Assembly: GCF_900113335.1 (NCBI RefSeq)
Contig: NZ_FOOX01000007.1
Coordinates: forward strand, 1 to 64,000
Reading direction: 5' to 3'
DNA length: 64,000 nucleotides
Origin: Desulfotruncus arcticus DSM 17038
GTDB lineage: Bacteria > Bacillota > Desulfotomaculia > Desulfotomaculales > Desulfallaceae
Shown here: positions 31,466 to 41,251 of the stretch, in pieces
Position numbering within the stretch: position 1 is the first letter of the stretch
Layout: each line of letters starts with the position of its first letter
The notes under the pieces: model-generated
Seen by the model: the letters and a program-made list of their open reading frames with translations, nothing else
Databases searched by the model: none
Told to the model about the DNA's origin: nothing
Made by a program: the position numbers and the translations under genes

Positions 31466-33493
31466 ATGGATTATAAATTTAATTTAAAGTCTGATTACGA
31501 GCCCAGGGGCGATCAGCCCAAGGCGATAGATCAACTGGTTGAAGGCCTCGCGGACGGGCTGAAGCACCAGACCCTGCTGGGTGTCACCGGCAGCGGCAAA
31601 ACTTATACCATAGCCCGGATGATCCAGCGGGTGCAGCGGCCGACGCTGGTGCTGGCCCATAATAAGACCCTGGCGGCACAGTTGTGCAGTGAGTTTAAAG
31701 AGTTTTTCCCGGACAATGCGGTGGAGTATTTTGTCAGCTATTACGACTATTATCAACCTGAGGCTTATATCCCCCATACTGATACTTATATCGAGAAGGA
31801 TTCTTCCATTAATGATGAAATAGATAAGCTGCGCCACTCGGCTACCTGCGCGCTGTTCGAGCGGCGGGACGTGATCATTGTGGCCAGTGTTTCCTGCATT
31901 TACGGTTTGGGCGACCCCGAGCAGTACAGCACTCTGGTGCTTTCACTGCGCAAAGGGAGCGAATACGACCGTGATGCGGTGCTGCGCCGCCTGGTGGACA
32001 TCCAGTACGAGCGCAATGACATGAACTTTACCCGGGGCAAATTCCGGGTGCGGGGCGACGTGCTGGAGATATTTCCGGCGGGCAACTCGGAACGCGCCAT
32101 CCGGGTGGACTTTTTTGGCGACGAGGTGGAGCGGCTGCTGGAATTTGATGTGCTGACCGGTGAGATTACCGGGGAACGGCAGCATGTAATGGTTTATCCC
32201 GCCAGCCACTACGCCACTTCCCGGGAACGGATGCAAGGGGCCATCAGCAAAATAGAGGAAGAGCTGGAGGAGCGGCTGCATGAGCTGCGGCAGCGGGATA
32301 AATTGCTGGAGGCCCAGCGGCTGGAGCAGCGCACCAGATATGATATTGAAATGATGCAGGAAATGGGGTTTTGCAGCGGTATTGAAAACTATTCCCGGCA
32401 CCTGACCGAGCGCCGGCCGGGTGAGCCGCCGTACACGCTGCTGGACTATTTCCCGGACGATTTCATCATGGTCATCGATGAATCGCATGCCAGCCTTCCC
32501 CAGGTGCGGGCCATGTACGCCGGGGACCGCTCCCGCAAGGAGTCGCTGGTGGAGCACGGTTTTCGCCTGCCCTCGGCCTTCGACAACAGGCCGCTGACCT
32601 TTGCGGAGTTTGAACGGCACCTGGGCCAGGTGGTATACGTCAGCGCCACGCCGGGCCCTTATGAATTAGAGCTCAGCGACCAGGTGGTGGAGCAGATTAT
32701 CCGGCCTACCGGGTTGATCGACCCCGAGCTAACCGTGCGGCCTACCCGGGGGCAAATCGATGATTTGATCAGTGAAATAAACAGCCGGGTGACCAAAAAA
32801 GAACGGGTGCTGATTACCACCCTGACCAAGAAAATGGCCGAAGATCTCACTGATTATTTGCGCGAGACCGGTATTCGGGTCCGCTACATGCACTCGGAAG
32901 TGCACACCATTGAACGGATGGAGATTATCCGGGACCTGCGGCTGGGCACCTTTGACGTGCTGGTGGGGATCAACCTGCTGCGGGAGGGTTTGGACCTGCC
33001 CGAGGTAAGCCTGGTGGCCATCCTGGACGCCGACAAGGAAGGTTACCTGCGCTCCGAGCGCTCGCTGATCCAAACCATCGGCCGGGCCGCCCGGAATGTC
33101 AACGGGCGGGTGATTCTTTACGCCGACAAAGTGACTGACTCCATGGCTAAAGCCATTGGGGAAACCGAGCGCCGCCGCAAGATTCAAACCGCGTTCAACC
33201 TGGAACACGGCATTACTCCGCAAACCATTCGCAAGGCGGTGCATGAGGTGATTGAGGCCACCAAGGTGGCGGAAATGCCGGCTATTTATGAGGCCGAGGA
33301 CAAGAAAGGCCGGCTGACCAAAAAAGAAATCAAGCAAATGCTGGCCCGGCTGGAAAAAGAAATGCAGGACGCTGCGCGCCGGCTGGAATTCGAACAGGCC
33401 GCCCGGCTCAGAGACGCCATCATTGAACTGCGCCTGGAACTGCGCGGCCGCGATAATCGCATCTCCCCCACCATCTCCGAAACCATATATTGA
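31466..33493 (+). CDS. uvrB: Excinuclease ABC subunit B
   Basis: UvrB is the damage-verifying helicase-like subunit of nucleotide excision repair. The protein, about 675 residues, has Walker [11 protein letters not shown] (about residues 37-46), the beta-hairpin [20 protein letters not shown], helicase motifs [13 protein letters not shown], and a C-terminal UVR domain ([20 protein letters not shown]) that binds UvrC. ATG 31466 follows GGGGTGA. A TATAAT at about 31440 may be its -10. In Bacillus uvrA follows uvrB directly; here a VapBC pair lies between them. Confidence 0.97.
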   Translation: MDYKFNLKSDYEPRGDQPKAIDQLVEGLADGLKHQTLLGVTGSGKTYTIARMIQRVQRPTLVLAHNKTLAAQLCSEFKEFFPDNAVEYFVSYYDYYQPEAYIPHTDTYIEKDSSINDEIDKLRHSATCALFERRDVIIVASVSCIYGLGDPEQYSTLVLSLRKGSEYDRDAVLRRLVDIQYERNDMNFTRGKFRVRGDVLEIFPAGNSERAIRVDFFGDEVERLLEFDVLTGEITGERQHVMVYPASHYATSRERMQGAISKIEEELEERLHELRQRDKLLEAQRLEQRTRYDIEMMQEMGFCSGIENYSRHLTERRPGEPPYTLLDYFPDDFIMVIDESHASLPQVRAMYAGDRSRKESLVEHGFRLPSAFDNRPLTFAEFERHLGQVVYVSATPGPYELELSDQVVEQIIRPTGLIDPELTVRPTRGQIDDLISEINSRVTKKERVLITTLTKKMAEDLTDYLRETGIRVRYMHSEVHTIERMEIIRDLRLGTFDVLVGINLLREGLDLPEVSLVAILDADKEGYLRSERSLIQTIGRAARNVNGRVILYADKVTDSMAKAIGETERRRKIQTAFNLEHGITPQTIRKAVHEVIEATKVAEMPAIYEAEDKKGRLTKKEIKQMLARLEKEMQDAARRLEFEQAARLRDAIIELRLELRGRDNRISPTISETIY

Positions 33494-33523
33494 TTCCAAT
33501 ATTTACCTCTGATATAGTAAAGA

Positions 33524-33612
33524 GGAGGAGTCAGAAGTCAGGAGTCAGAATAAGAGAACGGTTTATCGTTTCGAAGTGTTCTGAATTCTGACTACTGAAT
33601 TCTGATTACTTG
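33524..33612 (+). repeat. Heptamer array between uvrB and vapB
   Basis: The left arm GAGTCAGAAGTCAGGAGTCA is followed by the conserved core AGAGAACGGTTTATCGTTTC and the right arm TTCTGAATTCTGACTACTGA. It marks the left side of the VapBC insertion. Confidence 0.88.
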
Positions 33613-33656
33613 AACAGCAACGAGTAGGATATGGAAGTGGGAGGGGGCTGGGCTTT

Positions 33657-33941
33657 TTGCAATATGAACTGGTTACACTGACCAGTAAGGGGCAGTTGAC
33701 ATTGCCGAAGGAGTACCGGGACAAGCTTCTTTTGGATAAAGGGTCGCGGTTATCTGTGGCTGTTAAAGGCGATGTGTTGATGTTGAAAAAGGTATATGAG
33801 GTTGAACCTCTGGCCGAAGGCGATCCAATTTGGGATATGGTGGGGGTTTTTGAGGACGGGTTTGGGGCAGATGGCGTTTCGGAGGTCCATGATGCCTTTA
33901 TTGCGGAAGGAGAGGTAGCGGGATGCAAAAAGCCCTGGTAG
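33657..33941 (+). CDS. vapB: AbrB/MazE-type antitoxin (VapB-like)
   Basis: This 94-residue protein has a swapped-hairpin AbrB DNA-binding domain at residues 1-48 (LVTLTSKGQLTLPKEYRDKL ... DVLMLKKV). A C-terminal tail (PLAEGDPIWDMVGVFEDG) is of the kind that wraps the PIN toxin. It starts at TTG 33657 behind GGGAGGGGG. The gene overlaps the toxin gene by 19 bases and is expected to autorepress the pair. Confidence 0.85.
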   Translation: MQYELVTLTSKGQLTLPKEYRDKLLLDKGSRLSVAVKGDVLMLKKVYEVEPLAEGDPIWDMVGVFEDGFGADGVSEVHDAFIAEGEVAGCKKPW

Positions 33942-34315
33942 ATACCGGCGCCATATATGCTGTGCTCTGCCGCAATGATAGAAATCATGACCAGGCTTTG
34001 GATAGTTTGCGCCGGATGCAGAAGGAAAAGGTTATGCCTGTTTTGACCAACTACATTTTAACTGAGACCCATGCCCTGCTTGCGGCTCGATTGGGTCACG
34101 ACGCCGCCCGAATGTGGGTTCGCAGCAATATCTGGCCGGTGGAGCGCGCTACGGAAGAAGATGAAAAGCGGGCCAGGGAGATACTGCTTACCGGCAGGGG
34201 CGGCGATTGCACCCTGGCCGATGCCGTAAGCTTTGCCATGATGGAGCGGCTGGGTATCGATAAAGTATTTACCTTTGATGATAATTTCGCACTCTATGGG
34301 TTTAATATATTATAG
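33923..34315 (+). CDS. vapC: PIN-domain toxin (VapC-like RNase)
   Basis: This 130-residue PIN-domain protein has the acidic metal-binding residues of the fold: Asp in ALVDTGAIYAVL (residue 7), Glu in LTETHALLAAR (about 50), Asp in TLADAVSFAMM (about 97), and Asp in FTFDDNFALYG (about 118-119). VapC toxins cleave tRNA or rRNA. It overlaps its antitoxin gene, and the pair sits between uvrB and uvrA with a heptamer array on each side, which looks like a late insertion. Confidence 0.88.
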   Translation: MQKALVDTGAIYAVLCRNDRNHDQALDSLRRMQKEKVMPVLTNYILTETHALLAARLGHDAARMWVRSNIWPVERATEEDEKRAREILLTGRGGDCTLADAVSFAMMERLGIDKVFTFDDNFALYGFNIL

Positions 34316-34332
34316 ACAGCCTGTTATTAGGA

Positions 34333-34409
34333 GCAGGAGTCAGGAGACAGTAGTCAGTAGTCAGAATAATAGACTGGGCTAAGGCATTCTGACTACTGAC
34401 TACTGAATA
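34333..34409 (+). repeat. Heptamer array after vapC
   Basis: The left arm CAGGAGTCAGGAGACAGTAG with further units faces ATTCTGACTACTGACTACTG across AATAATAGACTGGGCTAAGG. Right border of the VapBC segment. Confidence 0.85.
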
Positions 34410-34530
34410 ATAAAAAATAGATTTGATTCAGGAATATTATGTGATATATTTATATGGAACAAATGTTTGACAAAAAGTAACGAATCTATTTTATCAGTGG
34501 TGCCAATTTGAAATAATTGCAGTTACTATG

Positions 34531-34612
34531 GAGTCAGAACGAGAGAATAGTTTATTGCTATTAAATATTCTGACTCCTGACTCCTGAATTCTGACTCCTA
34601 AATTCTAATACT
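34531..34612 (+). repeat. Heptamer array upstream of uvrA
   Basis: A single left unit GGAGTCAGAAC, core GAGAGAATAGTTTATTGC, then a five-unit right arm beginning ATTCTGACTCCTGACTCCTG. It ends about 22 bases before the uvrA start. Confidence 0.85.
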
Positions 34613-34634
34613 TATGTTTTTTACGGAGGGTATA

Positions 34635-37448
34635 ATGCAGGACAAAATAGTAGTCAGGGGCGCCCGCGCACACAACCTGAAAAACATCAACGTAGAGATC
34701 CCCCGGGACAAGCTGGTCGTTATTACCGGGCTTTCCGGTTCGGGCAAGTCTTCCCTGGCTTTTGACACCATCTACGCCGAGGGCCAGCGCCGTTACGTGG
34801 AGTCACTTTCGGCTTATGCCCGCCAATTTCTGGGCCAGATGAACAAGCCCGATGTGGATTATATCGAGGGCCTGTCCCCGGCCATTTCCATTGACCAAAA
34901 AACCACCAGCCACAATCCCCGTTCCACCGTTGGAACAGTTACCGAGATATATGATTACCTGCGCCTGCTGTACGCCAGGGCCGGACGGCCCCACTGCCCG
35001 CAGTGCGGCAAGCCCATCACCCGCCAGACGGTGCAGCAAATAGTGGACCAGCTGCTGGAGCTGCCGGAAGGCGCGCGGCTGCAGCTTTTGGCTCCGGTTG
35101 TGCGGGGCAAAAAGGGCGAGCATGTGAAGCTAATGGAAGAAATCCGCCGCGAGGGTTTCGTCCGCGTTCGTGTGGACGGTGAAATTCTGGATATCAATGA
35201 AGAAATTAAGCTGGATAAAAATAAAAAGCATACCATCGAGATTGTTGTCGACCGGATTGTTGTCCGCCCCGGTTCCGCCAAGCGGATGGCTGATTCGCTG
35301 GAAACCGCGCTGAAGCACGGGGGCGGCGTGGCTGTTGCCGCGGTGGTTGACGGTGAAGAGATTGTTTACAGTGAAAATTTTGCCTGCGTTGATTGCGGCA
35401 TTAATATAACTGAAATTGCGCCCCGTCTGTTCTCCTTTAACAGCCCCTTCGGGGCCTGTCCCGAATGTACGGGTCTTGGTTTTAAAATGGAGCTGGACCC
35501 CGAACTGGTCATTGCCGATAAAAGTTTAACAGTGCGTCAGGGCGCCATCGAGCCGTGGCTCAAAAGCCTTAACGGCATGCGCTATCTGGAGGCTGTTGCC
35601 GACCATTACGGGTTCGACCTGGATACGCCGGTGCGGGATATGGATTCCGCCCACCTGGATAAATTACTTTATGGCACCGGACATGAAATCATTAAGGTTA
35701 ATCTTACGGACAGCTACGGTAACAGGCATACCTACCGGGTTCCCTTTGAAGGTGTGATTAATAACCTGAGCAGGCGTTACCGGGAGACGAATTCAGACTA
35801 TATGCGGGATGAAATTGAACAGTACATGAGCACCCGCCCGTGCCCCGCCTGCCGGGGGGCCAGACTCAAGCCCGAAGCGCTGGCGGTGAAGATCGGGGGC
35901 CGGCCCATAAACGAGGTAACCTCTTTATCTGTGCTGGATGCGAAGCAGTTTTTGGAAGGGCTCGATTTAAGCGAGCGGGAGCGCATAATTGCCCGGCAGG
36001 TGTTGAAGGAAATTAACGCCCGGTTGGGGTTCCTGGTGAACGTGGGTTTGGACTACCTGACGCTGGACCGGGCCGCGGGAACGCTGTCCGGGGGGGAGGC
36101 GCAGCGCATTCGCCTGGCCACGCAAATCGGCAGTGGCCTGATGGGGGTGCTGTACATTCTGGACGAGCCCAGCATCGGGCTGCACCAGCGGGACAACCGA
36201 CGCCTGCTGGAAACGCTGGAGCGGTTGAGGGATCTGGGAAATACTCTGATCGTAGTGGAGCATGATGAAGAAACTATTATGAAGGCTGATCATGTTATTG
36301 ATATCGGACCAGGCGCGGGGGTACACGGCGGCCACGTGGTGGCCAGCGGCACGGTGGAGGATATCCTGGCTGTTCCCGAATCTATTACCGGCCAGTATCT
36401 GAGCGGGCAAAAGAAAATCCCGGTGCCGGCGGAGCGCCGCCGGCCCAACGGGAAAAAGGTAACCGTGATGGGCGCCGCGGAGCACAATTTAAAGGATATT
36501 GATGTGGACTTTCCCCTGGGGCTGTTTATCTGTGTAACCGGGGTTTCCGGTTCCGGCAAAAGCACCCTGGTGAATGAAATATTATATAAGAAGCTGGCCC
36601 AGGAATTGAACCGGGCCAAGACCAAACCCGGCGCCTGCCGGGAAATCCGCGGACTGGAATACCTGGACAAGGTGATTGACGTCAACCAGTCGCCCATCGG
36701 GCGCACGCCGCGGTCCAACCCGGCCACGTATACCGGGGTTTTCACTGATATCCGGGACTTGTTTACCCAACTGCCCGAGGCCCGGGCCCGGGGTTACCGT
36801 CCCGGCCGGTTCAGCTTTAATGTCAAGGGCGGGCGCTGCGAGGCCTGCCATGGCGACGGCATCATTAAAATCGAGATGCATTTTCTGCCGGATGTTTACG
36901 TTCCCTGCGAGGTTTGCAAAGGCAAGCGCTATAACCGGGAAACGCTGGAGATCAAGTACAAGGGCAAAAGCATTTCCGACGTGCTGGATATGACGGTGGA
37001 ACAGGCGCTGGAGTTTTTTAAAAACCTGCCTAAAATTCAGCGCAGACTGCAGACGCTGTATGATGTGGGACTGGGGTACATCAGGCTGGGACAGCCCGCG
37101 ACTGAATTATCGGGAGGCGAAGCGCAGCGGGTTAAGCTGGCCACGGAGTTGTCCAGGCGTTCCAACGGCAAAACTTTGTATATCCTGGACGAGCCCACCA
37201 CCGGACTGCACATTGCGGATATTCACCGCCTGCTGGAGGTGCTGCACCGGCTGGTGGACGCGGGAGACACCGTGCTGGTAATCGAGCATAACCTGGACGT
37301 GATTAAAACCGCCGACTATATCATCGACCTGGGCCCGGAAGGCGGGGCCCGGGGTGGCGAAGTATTGGTCACAGGCACCCCCGAAGAGGTCGCCCGGTCC
37401 TTCGACTCCCACACCGCCCTCTTCCTCAGGGCCCTCAGGGGGGATTAG
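34635..37448 (+). CDS. uvrA: Excinuclease ABC subunit A
   Basis: UvrA is the dimeric ABC-type damage sensor of nucleotide excision repair. The 937-residue protein has two ABC modules: Walker [15 protein letters not shown] and [14 protein letters not shown], signatures [14 protein letters not shown] and [14 protein letters not shown], and Walker [14 protein letters not shown] and [13 protein letters not shown]. Zinc-binding motifs (CPQCGKPI..., CVDCGI...[14 protein letters not shown]...CEVCKG) are present. ATG 34635 has ACGGAGGG upstream. uvrC starts two bases after its stop, so the two are one operon. Confidence 0.98.
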   Translation: MQDKIVVRGARAHNLKNINVEIPRDKLVVITGLSGSGKSSLAFDTIYAEGQRRYVESLSAYARQFLGQMNKPDVDYIEGLSPAISIDQKTTSHNPRSTVGTVTEIYDYLRLLYARAGRPHCPQCGKPITRQTVQQIVDQLLELPEGARLQLLAPVVRGKKGEHVKLMEEIRREGFVRVRVDGEILDINEEIKLDKNKKHTIEIVVDRIVVRPGSAKRMADSLETALKHGGGVAVAAVVDGEEIVYSENFACVDCGINITEIAPRLFSFNSPFGACPECTGLGFKMELDPELVIADKSLTVRQGAIEPWLKSLNGMRYLEAVADHYGFDLDTPVRDMDSAHLDKLLYGTGHEIIKVNLTDSYGNRHTYRVPFEGVINNLSRRYRETNSDYMRDEIEQYMSTRPCPACRGARLKPEALAVKIGGRPINEVTSLSVLDAKQFLEGLDLSERERIIARQVLKEINARLGFLVNVGLDYLTLDRAAGTLSGGEAQRIRLATQIGSGLMGVLYILDEPSIGLHQRDNRRLLETLERLRDLGNTLIVVEHDEETIMKADHVIDIGPGAGVHGGHVVASGTVEDILAVPESITGQYLSGQKKIPVPAERRRPNGKKVTVMGAAEHNLKDIDVDFPLGLFICVTGVSGSGKSTLVNEILYKKLAQELNRAKTKPGACREIRGLEYLDKVIDVNQSPIGRTPRSNPATYTGVFTDIRDLFTQLPEARARGYRPGRFSFNVKGGRCEACHGDGIIKIEMHFLPDVYVPCEVCKGKRYNRETLEIKYKGKSISDVLDMTVEQALEFFKNLPKIQRRLQTLYDVGLGYIRLGQPATELSGGEAQRVKLATELSRRSNGKTLYILDEPTTGLHIADIHRLLEVLHRLVDAGDTVLVIEHNLDVIKTADYIIDLGPEGGARGGEVLVTGTPEEVARSFDSHTALFLRALRGD

Positions 37449-37449
37449 G

Positions 37450-39297
37450 GTGAGGGAAAAATTAGGCAAGCTGCCGGAAAAGCCGGGGGTTTATTTATTC
37501 CGGGATGGGGAAGGACAGATTATTTATGTAGGCAAGGCCGTATCGCTTAAAAATAGGGTGCGGTCTTATTTTGGTGCGCCTGCGGCCCGCGATCCCAAAG
37601 TTAAGGCGATGATGGGCCGGGCCAGGGATTTTGAGTATATCAGCACTGACTCCGAGGTTGAGGCGCTGATTCTCGAGGCTAATTTGATCAAGGAGCACCG
37701 GCCTCGCTATAACATCTGTTTAAAGGACGACAAAAGCTACCCTTACCTCAAGGTGACGCTGGGCGAGAAATTCCCCCGGGTTTTCATCACGCGCCGGGTG
37801 GTTAAGGACGGGTCACGTTATTTTGGACCCTATACCCAGGTGGGGGCGGTGCACGAAACGATGCGCTTGTTAAAACGCATGTTTCCCCTCCGCACCTGTA
37901 AGCAAAAGTCTCCGCTGCCCAGGAGCAGGCCCTGTCTGAACCAGCATATCAAAAGATGCCTGGGGCCGTGCTGCGGGCTGGTGACGCCGGAGGAGTACCG
38001 TAAGGTTGTGGACGGGGTGCTGTTGTTCCTGGAGGGTAAGCAGGAGGAATTGGTCAAGGCACTGCGGGCACGGATGGAAAGCGCCGCTGAGAATCTGGAA
38101 TTTGAACGGGCCGCGGAATTGAGGGACCAGCTTCAGGCGGTGGAAAAAGTAATTGAAAGGCAAAAGGTGGTGTACGCCGACCGGGAAGACCGGGATGTTG
38201 TGGCGATGGCCCGGGGTGAGGACGAGTGCTGCGTAATGATTTTCTTTGTGCGCGGCGGGAAGCTGATCGGGCGCGAGCGGTTTATGCTGGACGGTACCGG
38301 GATGATGGACAGGGGCGAGGTTATTACCGCCTTTATCAAGCAATACTACCTGAGGGCGGAATTTATTCCCCGGGAGATACTGGTGGAGGAGATTACGCCT
38401 GCTGAAACTGAGGTTCTGGAACACTGGCTTACCGGGAAGCGAGGCGCCAGGGTGTATATTGCCAGGCCTTTGCGGGGGGAAAAGAAGCAGCTGGTGGACC
38501 TGGTGGGCAGGAACGCTTTGTTGATCCTGGAAGAAGTTAAATCAGACCGGGCCGCCCGCAAGGAGGATGCTCAAAAAGCTTTGGAAGAATTGGCTGGAGC
38601 ACTTGGGTTGGAGGCACCGCCGGGCAGACTGGAATGCTTTGATATATCCAATACCCAGGGCGTGGAATCTGTGGCTTCCATGGTGGTGTTTGAGGAAGGG
38701 AAACCGACACCGCAGCAATACCGGAGATTCAAAATTAAAACCGTTGCAGGTCCGGATGACTTTGCTTCCATGCGGGAGGTGCTGGGCAGGCGGTTGTCCC
38801 GGGGCCGCGAGGAAAGGGAATTGATCAATACCGGGCAGATGTCCGGCAAGAAGGCGAAATTTCACCGCCTGCCGGACCTGCTTGTGGTGGATGGCGGCAA
38901 GGGGCAGCTCTCCTCTGCTGTTGCGGTGCTGCAGGAGCAGGGGTTTGCCAACATTCCCGTTTGTGGCCTGGCCAAGGAAGAGGAATTGATTTTCCTGCCC
39001 GGCAGGCCTGAGCCCGTCAGGCTTTCCCCGGAGTCACCCGCGCTGAAGTTAATGCAGCGGCTCAGGGACGAGGCGCACAGGTTTGCTATTACTTACCATC
39101 GCCAGTTACGCGGCAAGCGCAACCTTAAATCCATGCTGGAGGAAATTGAGGGGATCGGGCCGGTCAGGCGCAGGGAGTTGTTGCTGCGTTTTGGGACGAT
39201 TGAGAAGATCAAGGAGGCCACGCCGGAGGAGTTGGCCGCCGTTCCCGGGATGAACAGCCGGACGGCCCAAGCTGTATTTGACTTTTTTAGTGAATAA
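37450..39297 (+). CDS. uvrC: Excinuclease ABC subunit C
   Basis: UvrC makes both incisions around the lesion. The 615-residue protein has the N-terminal GIY-YIG domain (PGVYLFRDGEGQIIYVGKA), the UVR domain (ESAAENLEFERAAELRDQL), the RNase H-like 5' nuclease (RLECFDISNTQGVESVASMV ... DLLVVDGGKGQL), and C-terminal helix-hairpin-helices (LEEIEGIGPVRRRELL, AAVPGMNSRTAQAVF). GTG 37450 is chosen because GGGGGA at the end of uvrA serves as its ribosome-binding site. Confidence 0.97.
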   Translation: MREKLGKLPEKPGVYLFRDGEGQIIYVGKAVSLKNRVRSYFGAPAARDPKVKAMMGRARDFEYISTDSEVEALILEANLIKEHRPRYNICLKDDKSYPYLKVTLGEKFPRVFITRRVVKDGSRYFGPYTQVGAVHETMRLLKRMFPLRTCKQKSPLPRSRPCLNQHIKRCLGPCCGLVTPEEYRKVVDGVLLFLEGKQEELVKALRARMESAAENLEFERAAELRDQLQAVEKVIERQKVVYADREDRDVVAMARGEDECCVMIFFVRGGKLIGRERFMLDGTGMMDRGEVITAFIKQYYLRAEFIPREILVEEITPAETEVLEHWLTGKRGARVYIARPLRGEKKQLVDLVGRNALLILEEVKSDRAARKEDAQKALEELAGALGLEAPPGRLECFDISNTQGVESVASMVVFEEGKPTPQQYRRFKIKTVAGPDDFASMREVLGRRLSRGREERELINTGQMSGKKAKFHRLPDLLVVDGGKGQLSSAVAVLQEQGFANIPVCGLAKEEELIFLPGRPEPVRLSPESPALKLMQRLRDEAHRFAITYHRQLRGKRNLKSMLEEIEGIGPVRRRELLLRFGTIEKIKEATPEELAAVPGMNSRTAQAVFDFFSE

Positions 39298-39309
39298 TGC
39301 TATGAACTA

Positions 39310-39416
39310 CTCAGGAGACAGGAATCAGTAGTCAGGAGTCAGTAGTCGGGATAAGAGAACATTTTATCGTCTCCTAATATACTGAATTCTGACTCCTGAC
39401 TTCTGAATTCTAAATG
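39310..39416 (+). repeat. Heptamer array after uvrC
   Basis: The left arm has five units (CAGGAGACAGGAATCAGTAG and on), the core is AAGAGAACATTTTATCGTCT, and the right arm is TTCTGACTCCTGACTTCTGA. It ends about 18 bases before the next start codon. Confidence 0.88.
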
Positions 39417-39433
39417 CAACGGGGGTATCGAAT

Positions 39434-40243
39434 TTGAGTAAGTATAAGTTGCTGGCTTTAGATCTGGATGATACACTTTTGGACGCCCGGTTTAAGGTGC
39501 CGGAGCGCTCCCGCGCGGCCGTCGGCATGGCCAGGGAGGCAGGGGTGCGAGTTACGCTGGCCACCGGGCGGATGTTCCGGTCCGCTGTTCCCTATGCCCG
39601 GGAACTAGGGGTGGAGGATTATCTGATTACCTACCAGGGGGCATTGGTACGCCATGCCGTTACGGGCGAAACTCTGTTTCACCGTCCGGTTCCCTTAAAA
39701 GAGGCACTGGAAGTGATTGCGCTGGTCAAACCATACGGATATCCTATTAATGTATATCTTGACGATAACCTTTATGTTGCAGAACATACCAGGGAAAGCG
39801 AGCAATACAGAATCATGTCTAAAATTCCGGTTGAAGCGGTGGGTGACCTGACTGTTTTTTTGGAAAAACGTTGTCAGGATCCCACCAAGGTGCTGGTGGT
39901 GTCCCGGGAAGAAAAGCTGGACCGACTGGCGCAGGTGGTGCGACCGGTTTTGGGCGACCGGTTGCACATCACCAAATCCAAGCCCCACTTTTTGGAGTTT
40001 TCACATCCACTGGCCAACAAGGGTGATGCCCTGGCCTCCATTGTCGGCCACTATGGGGTTGGACAGGATGAAATTATTGCCGTTGGAGACAGCTATAACG
40101 ATGTGGAAATGATTGATTACGCCGGACTGGGCGTAGTTGTGGGCAATGCACGGCCGGAAATCAAGGAACGGGCGGATTATGTCTGCTGTTCCAATGAAGA
40201 GTGCGGAGTGGCCGAAGTGGTTGAAAAGTTCATTTTGGGGTGA
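39434..40243 (+). CDS. Cof-type HAD sugar-phosphate phosphatase
   Basis: This 269-residue HAD-superfamily hydrolase of the Cof/YbjI group dephosphorylates sugar phosphates or flavin-type substrates. Motif I is ALDLDDTLLD (nucleophile Asp 10), motif II TLATGRM, the Lys of motif III lies near HPLANKGDA, and motif IV is VGDSYNDVEM. The C2B-type cap lies between residues 80 and 185. The substrate cannot be told from sequence. It is followed after four bases by the glucokinase-like gene, so a role in hexose-phosphate metabolism is plausible. Confidence 0.92.
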   Translation: MSKYKLLALDLDDTLLDARFKVPERSRAAVGMAREAGVRVTLATGRMFRSAVPYARELGVEDYLITYQGALVRHAVTGETLFHRPVPLKEALEVIALVKPYGYPINVYLDDNLYVAEHTRESEQYRIMSKIPVEAVGDLTVFLEKRCQDPTKVLVVSREEKLDRLAQVVRPVLGDRLHITKSKPHFLEFSHPLANKGDALASIVGHYGVGQDEIIAVGDSYNDVEMIDYAGLGVVVGNARPEIKERADYVCCSNEECGVAEVVEKFILG

Positions 40244-40247
40244 TTAT

Positions 40248-41219
40248 TTGAGCCGCAACTATGTTGTAGGTGTCGATTTGGGCGGAACTAAAATTCTTAC
40301 TGCGGTGGCTGACCGGCAAGGCAGTGTGCTCAGCAGGGTGAGGGTGGCAACCGGGGCGGACCTGGGGCAGGATCATGTGATTAATGAGATAGTAACATCG
40401 GTTGCGGTGGCACTGCGGGAAGCCGGGGTTTCGACTGAAGCTGTCGCGGCAGCCGGAATCGGGGTCCCCGGGCCGCTTGATCCGCAAACGGGTGTTGTTT
40501 ATTTAGCCCCCAATCTGGGATGGCAAAACCTTTCCCTGGGTGAAATACTGGGCAGTAGGCTTAAATTGCCCGTTTATGTGGATAATGACGCTAATTTAGC
40601 CGCTCTGGGCGAGTGTGTCTACGGGGCCGGGCAGAGTGCGGATAATCTGGTTTATATTACAGTCAGCACCGGGGTGGGCGGCGGGTTGATCCTGGGCGGC
40701 AAGATCTACCACGGGTTTTCGGGCGGGGCCGGCGAAATCGGCCATATAACCTTGGCTGCGGATGGCCCGCGCTGCGGCTGCGGTAATTTGGGTTGTTTGG
40801 AAGCGCTGGCCTCCGGAACGGCCATAGCGAAACGTGCGGTGGCTTTGGTCGCGGAGGGCCGCGGTTTGGGTATCTTATCCCGGGCCGGAGGTGACCGGGG
40901 CGGAGTGTCCGCCCGGGTTGTTGCCGCAGCTGCCTCCAATGGCGACGGGGAGGCCATCTTGATTATGCGGGATGCCGGGCGGTATCTGGGTATGGCGGTG
41001 GCCGGTATCCTCAATTTGCTCAACCCCTCGGTAGTGGTTTTGGGGGGCGGTGTTATGCAATCCGGCTCGATTTTATGGGAAGCCATGCTGGAAACAACAC
41101 GCCGCTGCGCCCTTAGTTCAGCTTTACAGGAAGTGTCTATTGTTCGCGCCGCCCTGGGCGAGGAAGCCGGGGTTATGGGAGCCCTGGCCCTGGCCTTAGA
41201 AAAAAGCCAGGGCGTTTAG
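40248..41219 (+). CDS. glcK: ROK-family glucokinase
   Basis: This 323-residue sugar kinase phosphorylates glucose with ATP. The phosphate loop is GVDLGGTKI (residues 7-15). The ROK zinc motif CGCGNLGCLEALASG (about 177-191) and the sugar-binding DNDANLAALGE with GAGEIGHITL are all present. No DNA-binding domain precedes it, so it is an enzyme and not a ROK repressor. I chose TTG 40248, which has GGGGTGA upstream; an earlier overlapping start is less likely. It lies next to convergent pgi, the next enzyme in the pathway. Confidence 0.92.
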   Translation: MSRNYVVGVDLGGTKILTAVADRQGSVLSRVRVATGADLGQDHVINEIVTSVAVALREAGVSTEAVAAAGIGVPGPLDPQTGVVYLAPNLGWQNLSLGEILGSRLKLPVYVDNDANLAALGECVYGAGQSADNLVYITVSTGVGGGLILGGKIYHGFSGGAGEIGHITLAADGPRCGCGNLGCLEALASGTAIAKRAVALVAEGRGLGILSRAGGDRGGVSARVVAAAASNGDGEAILIMRDAGRYLGMAVAGILNLLNPSVVVLGGGVMQSGSILWEAMLETTRRCALSSALQEVSIVRAALGEEAGVMGALALALEKSQGV

Positions 41220-41251
41220 CATCCATGCCTCTATTTCGGTACCAGCTTATT

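Larger units (their letters stand above)
34316..34634. other. Intergenic with two heptamer arrays before uvrA
   Basis: Arrays occupy 34333-34409 and 34531-34612. The 120 bases between them are AT-rich with no recognised feature. Confidence 0.5.
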
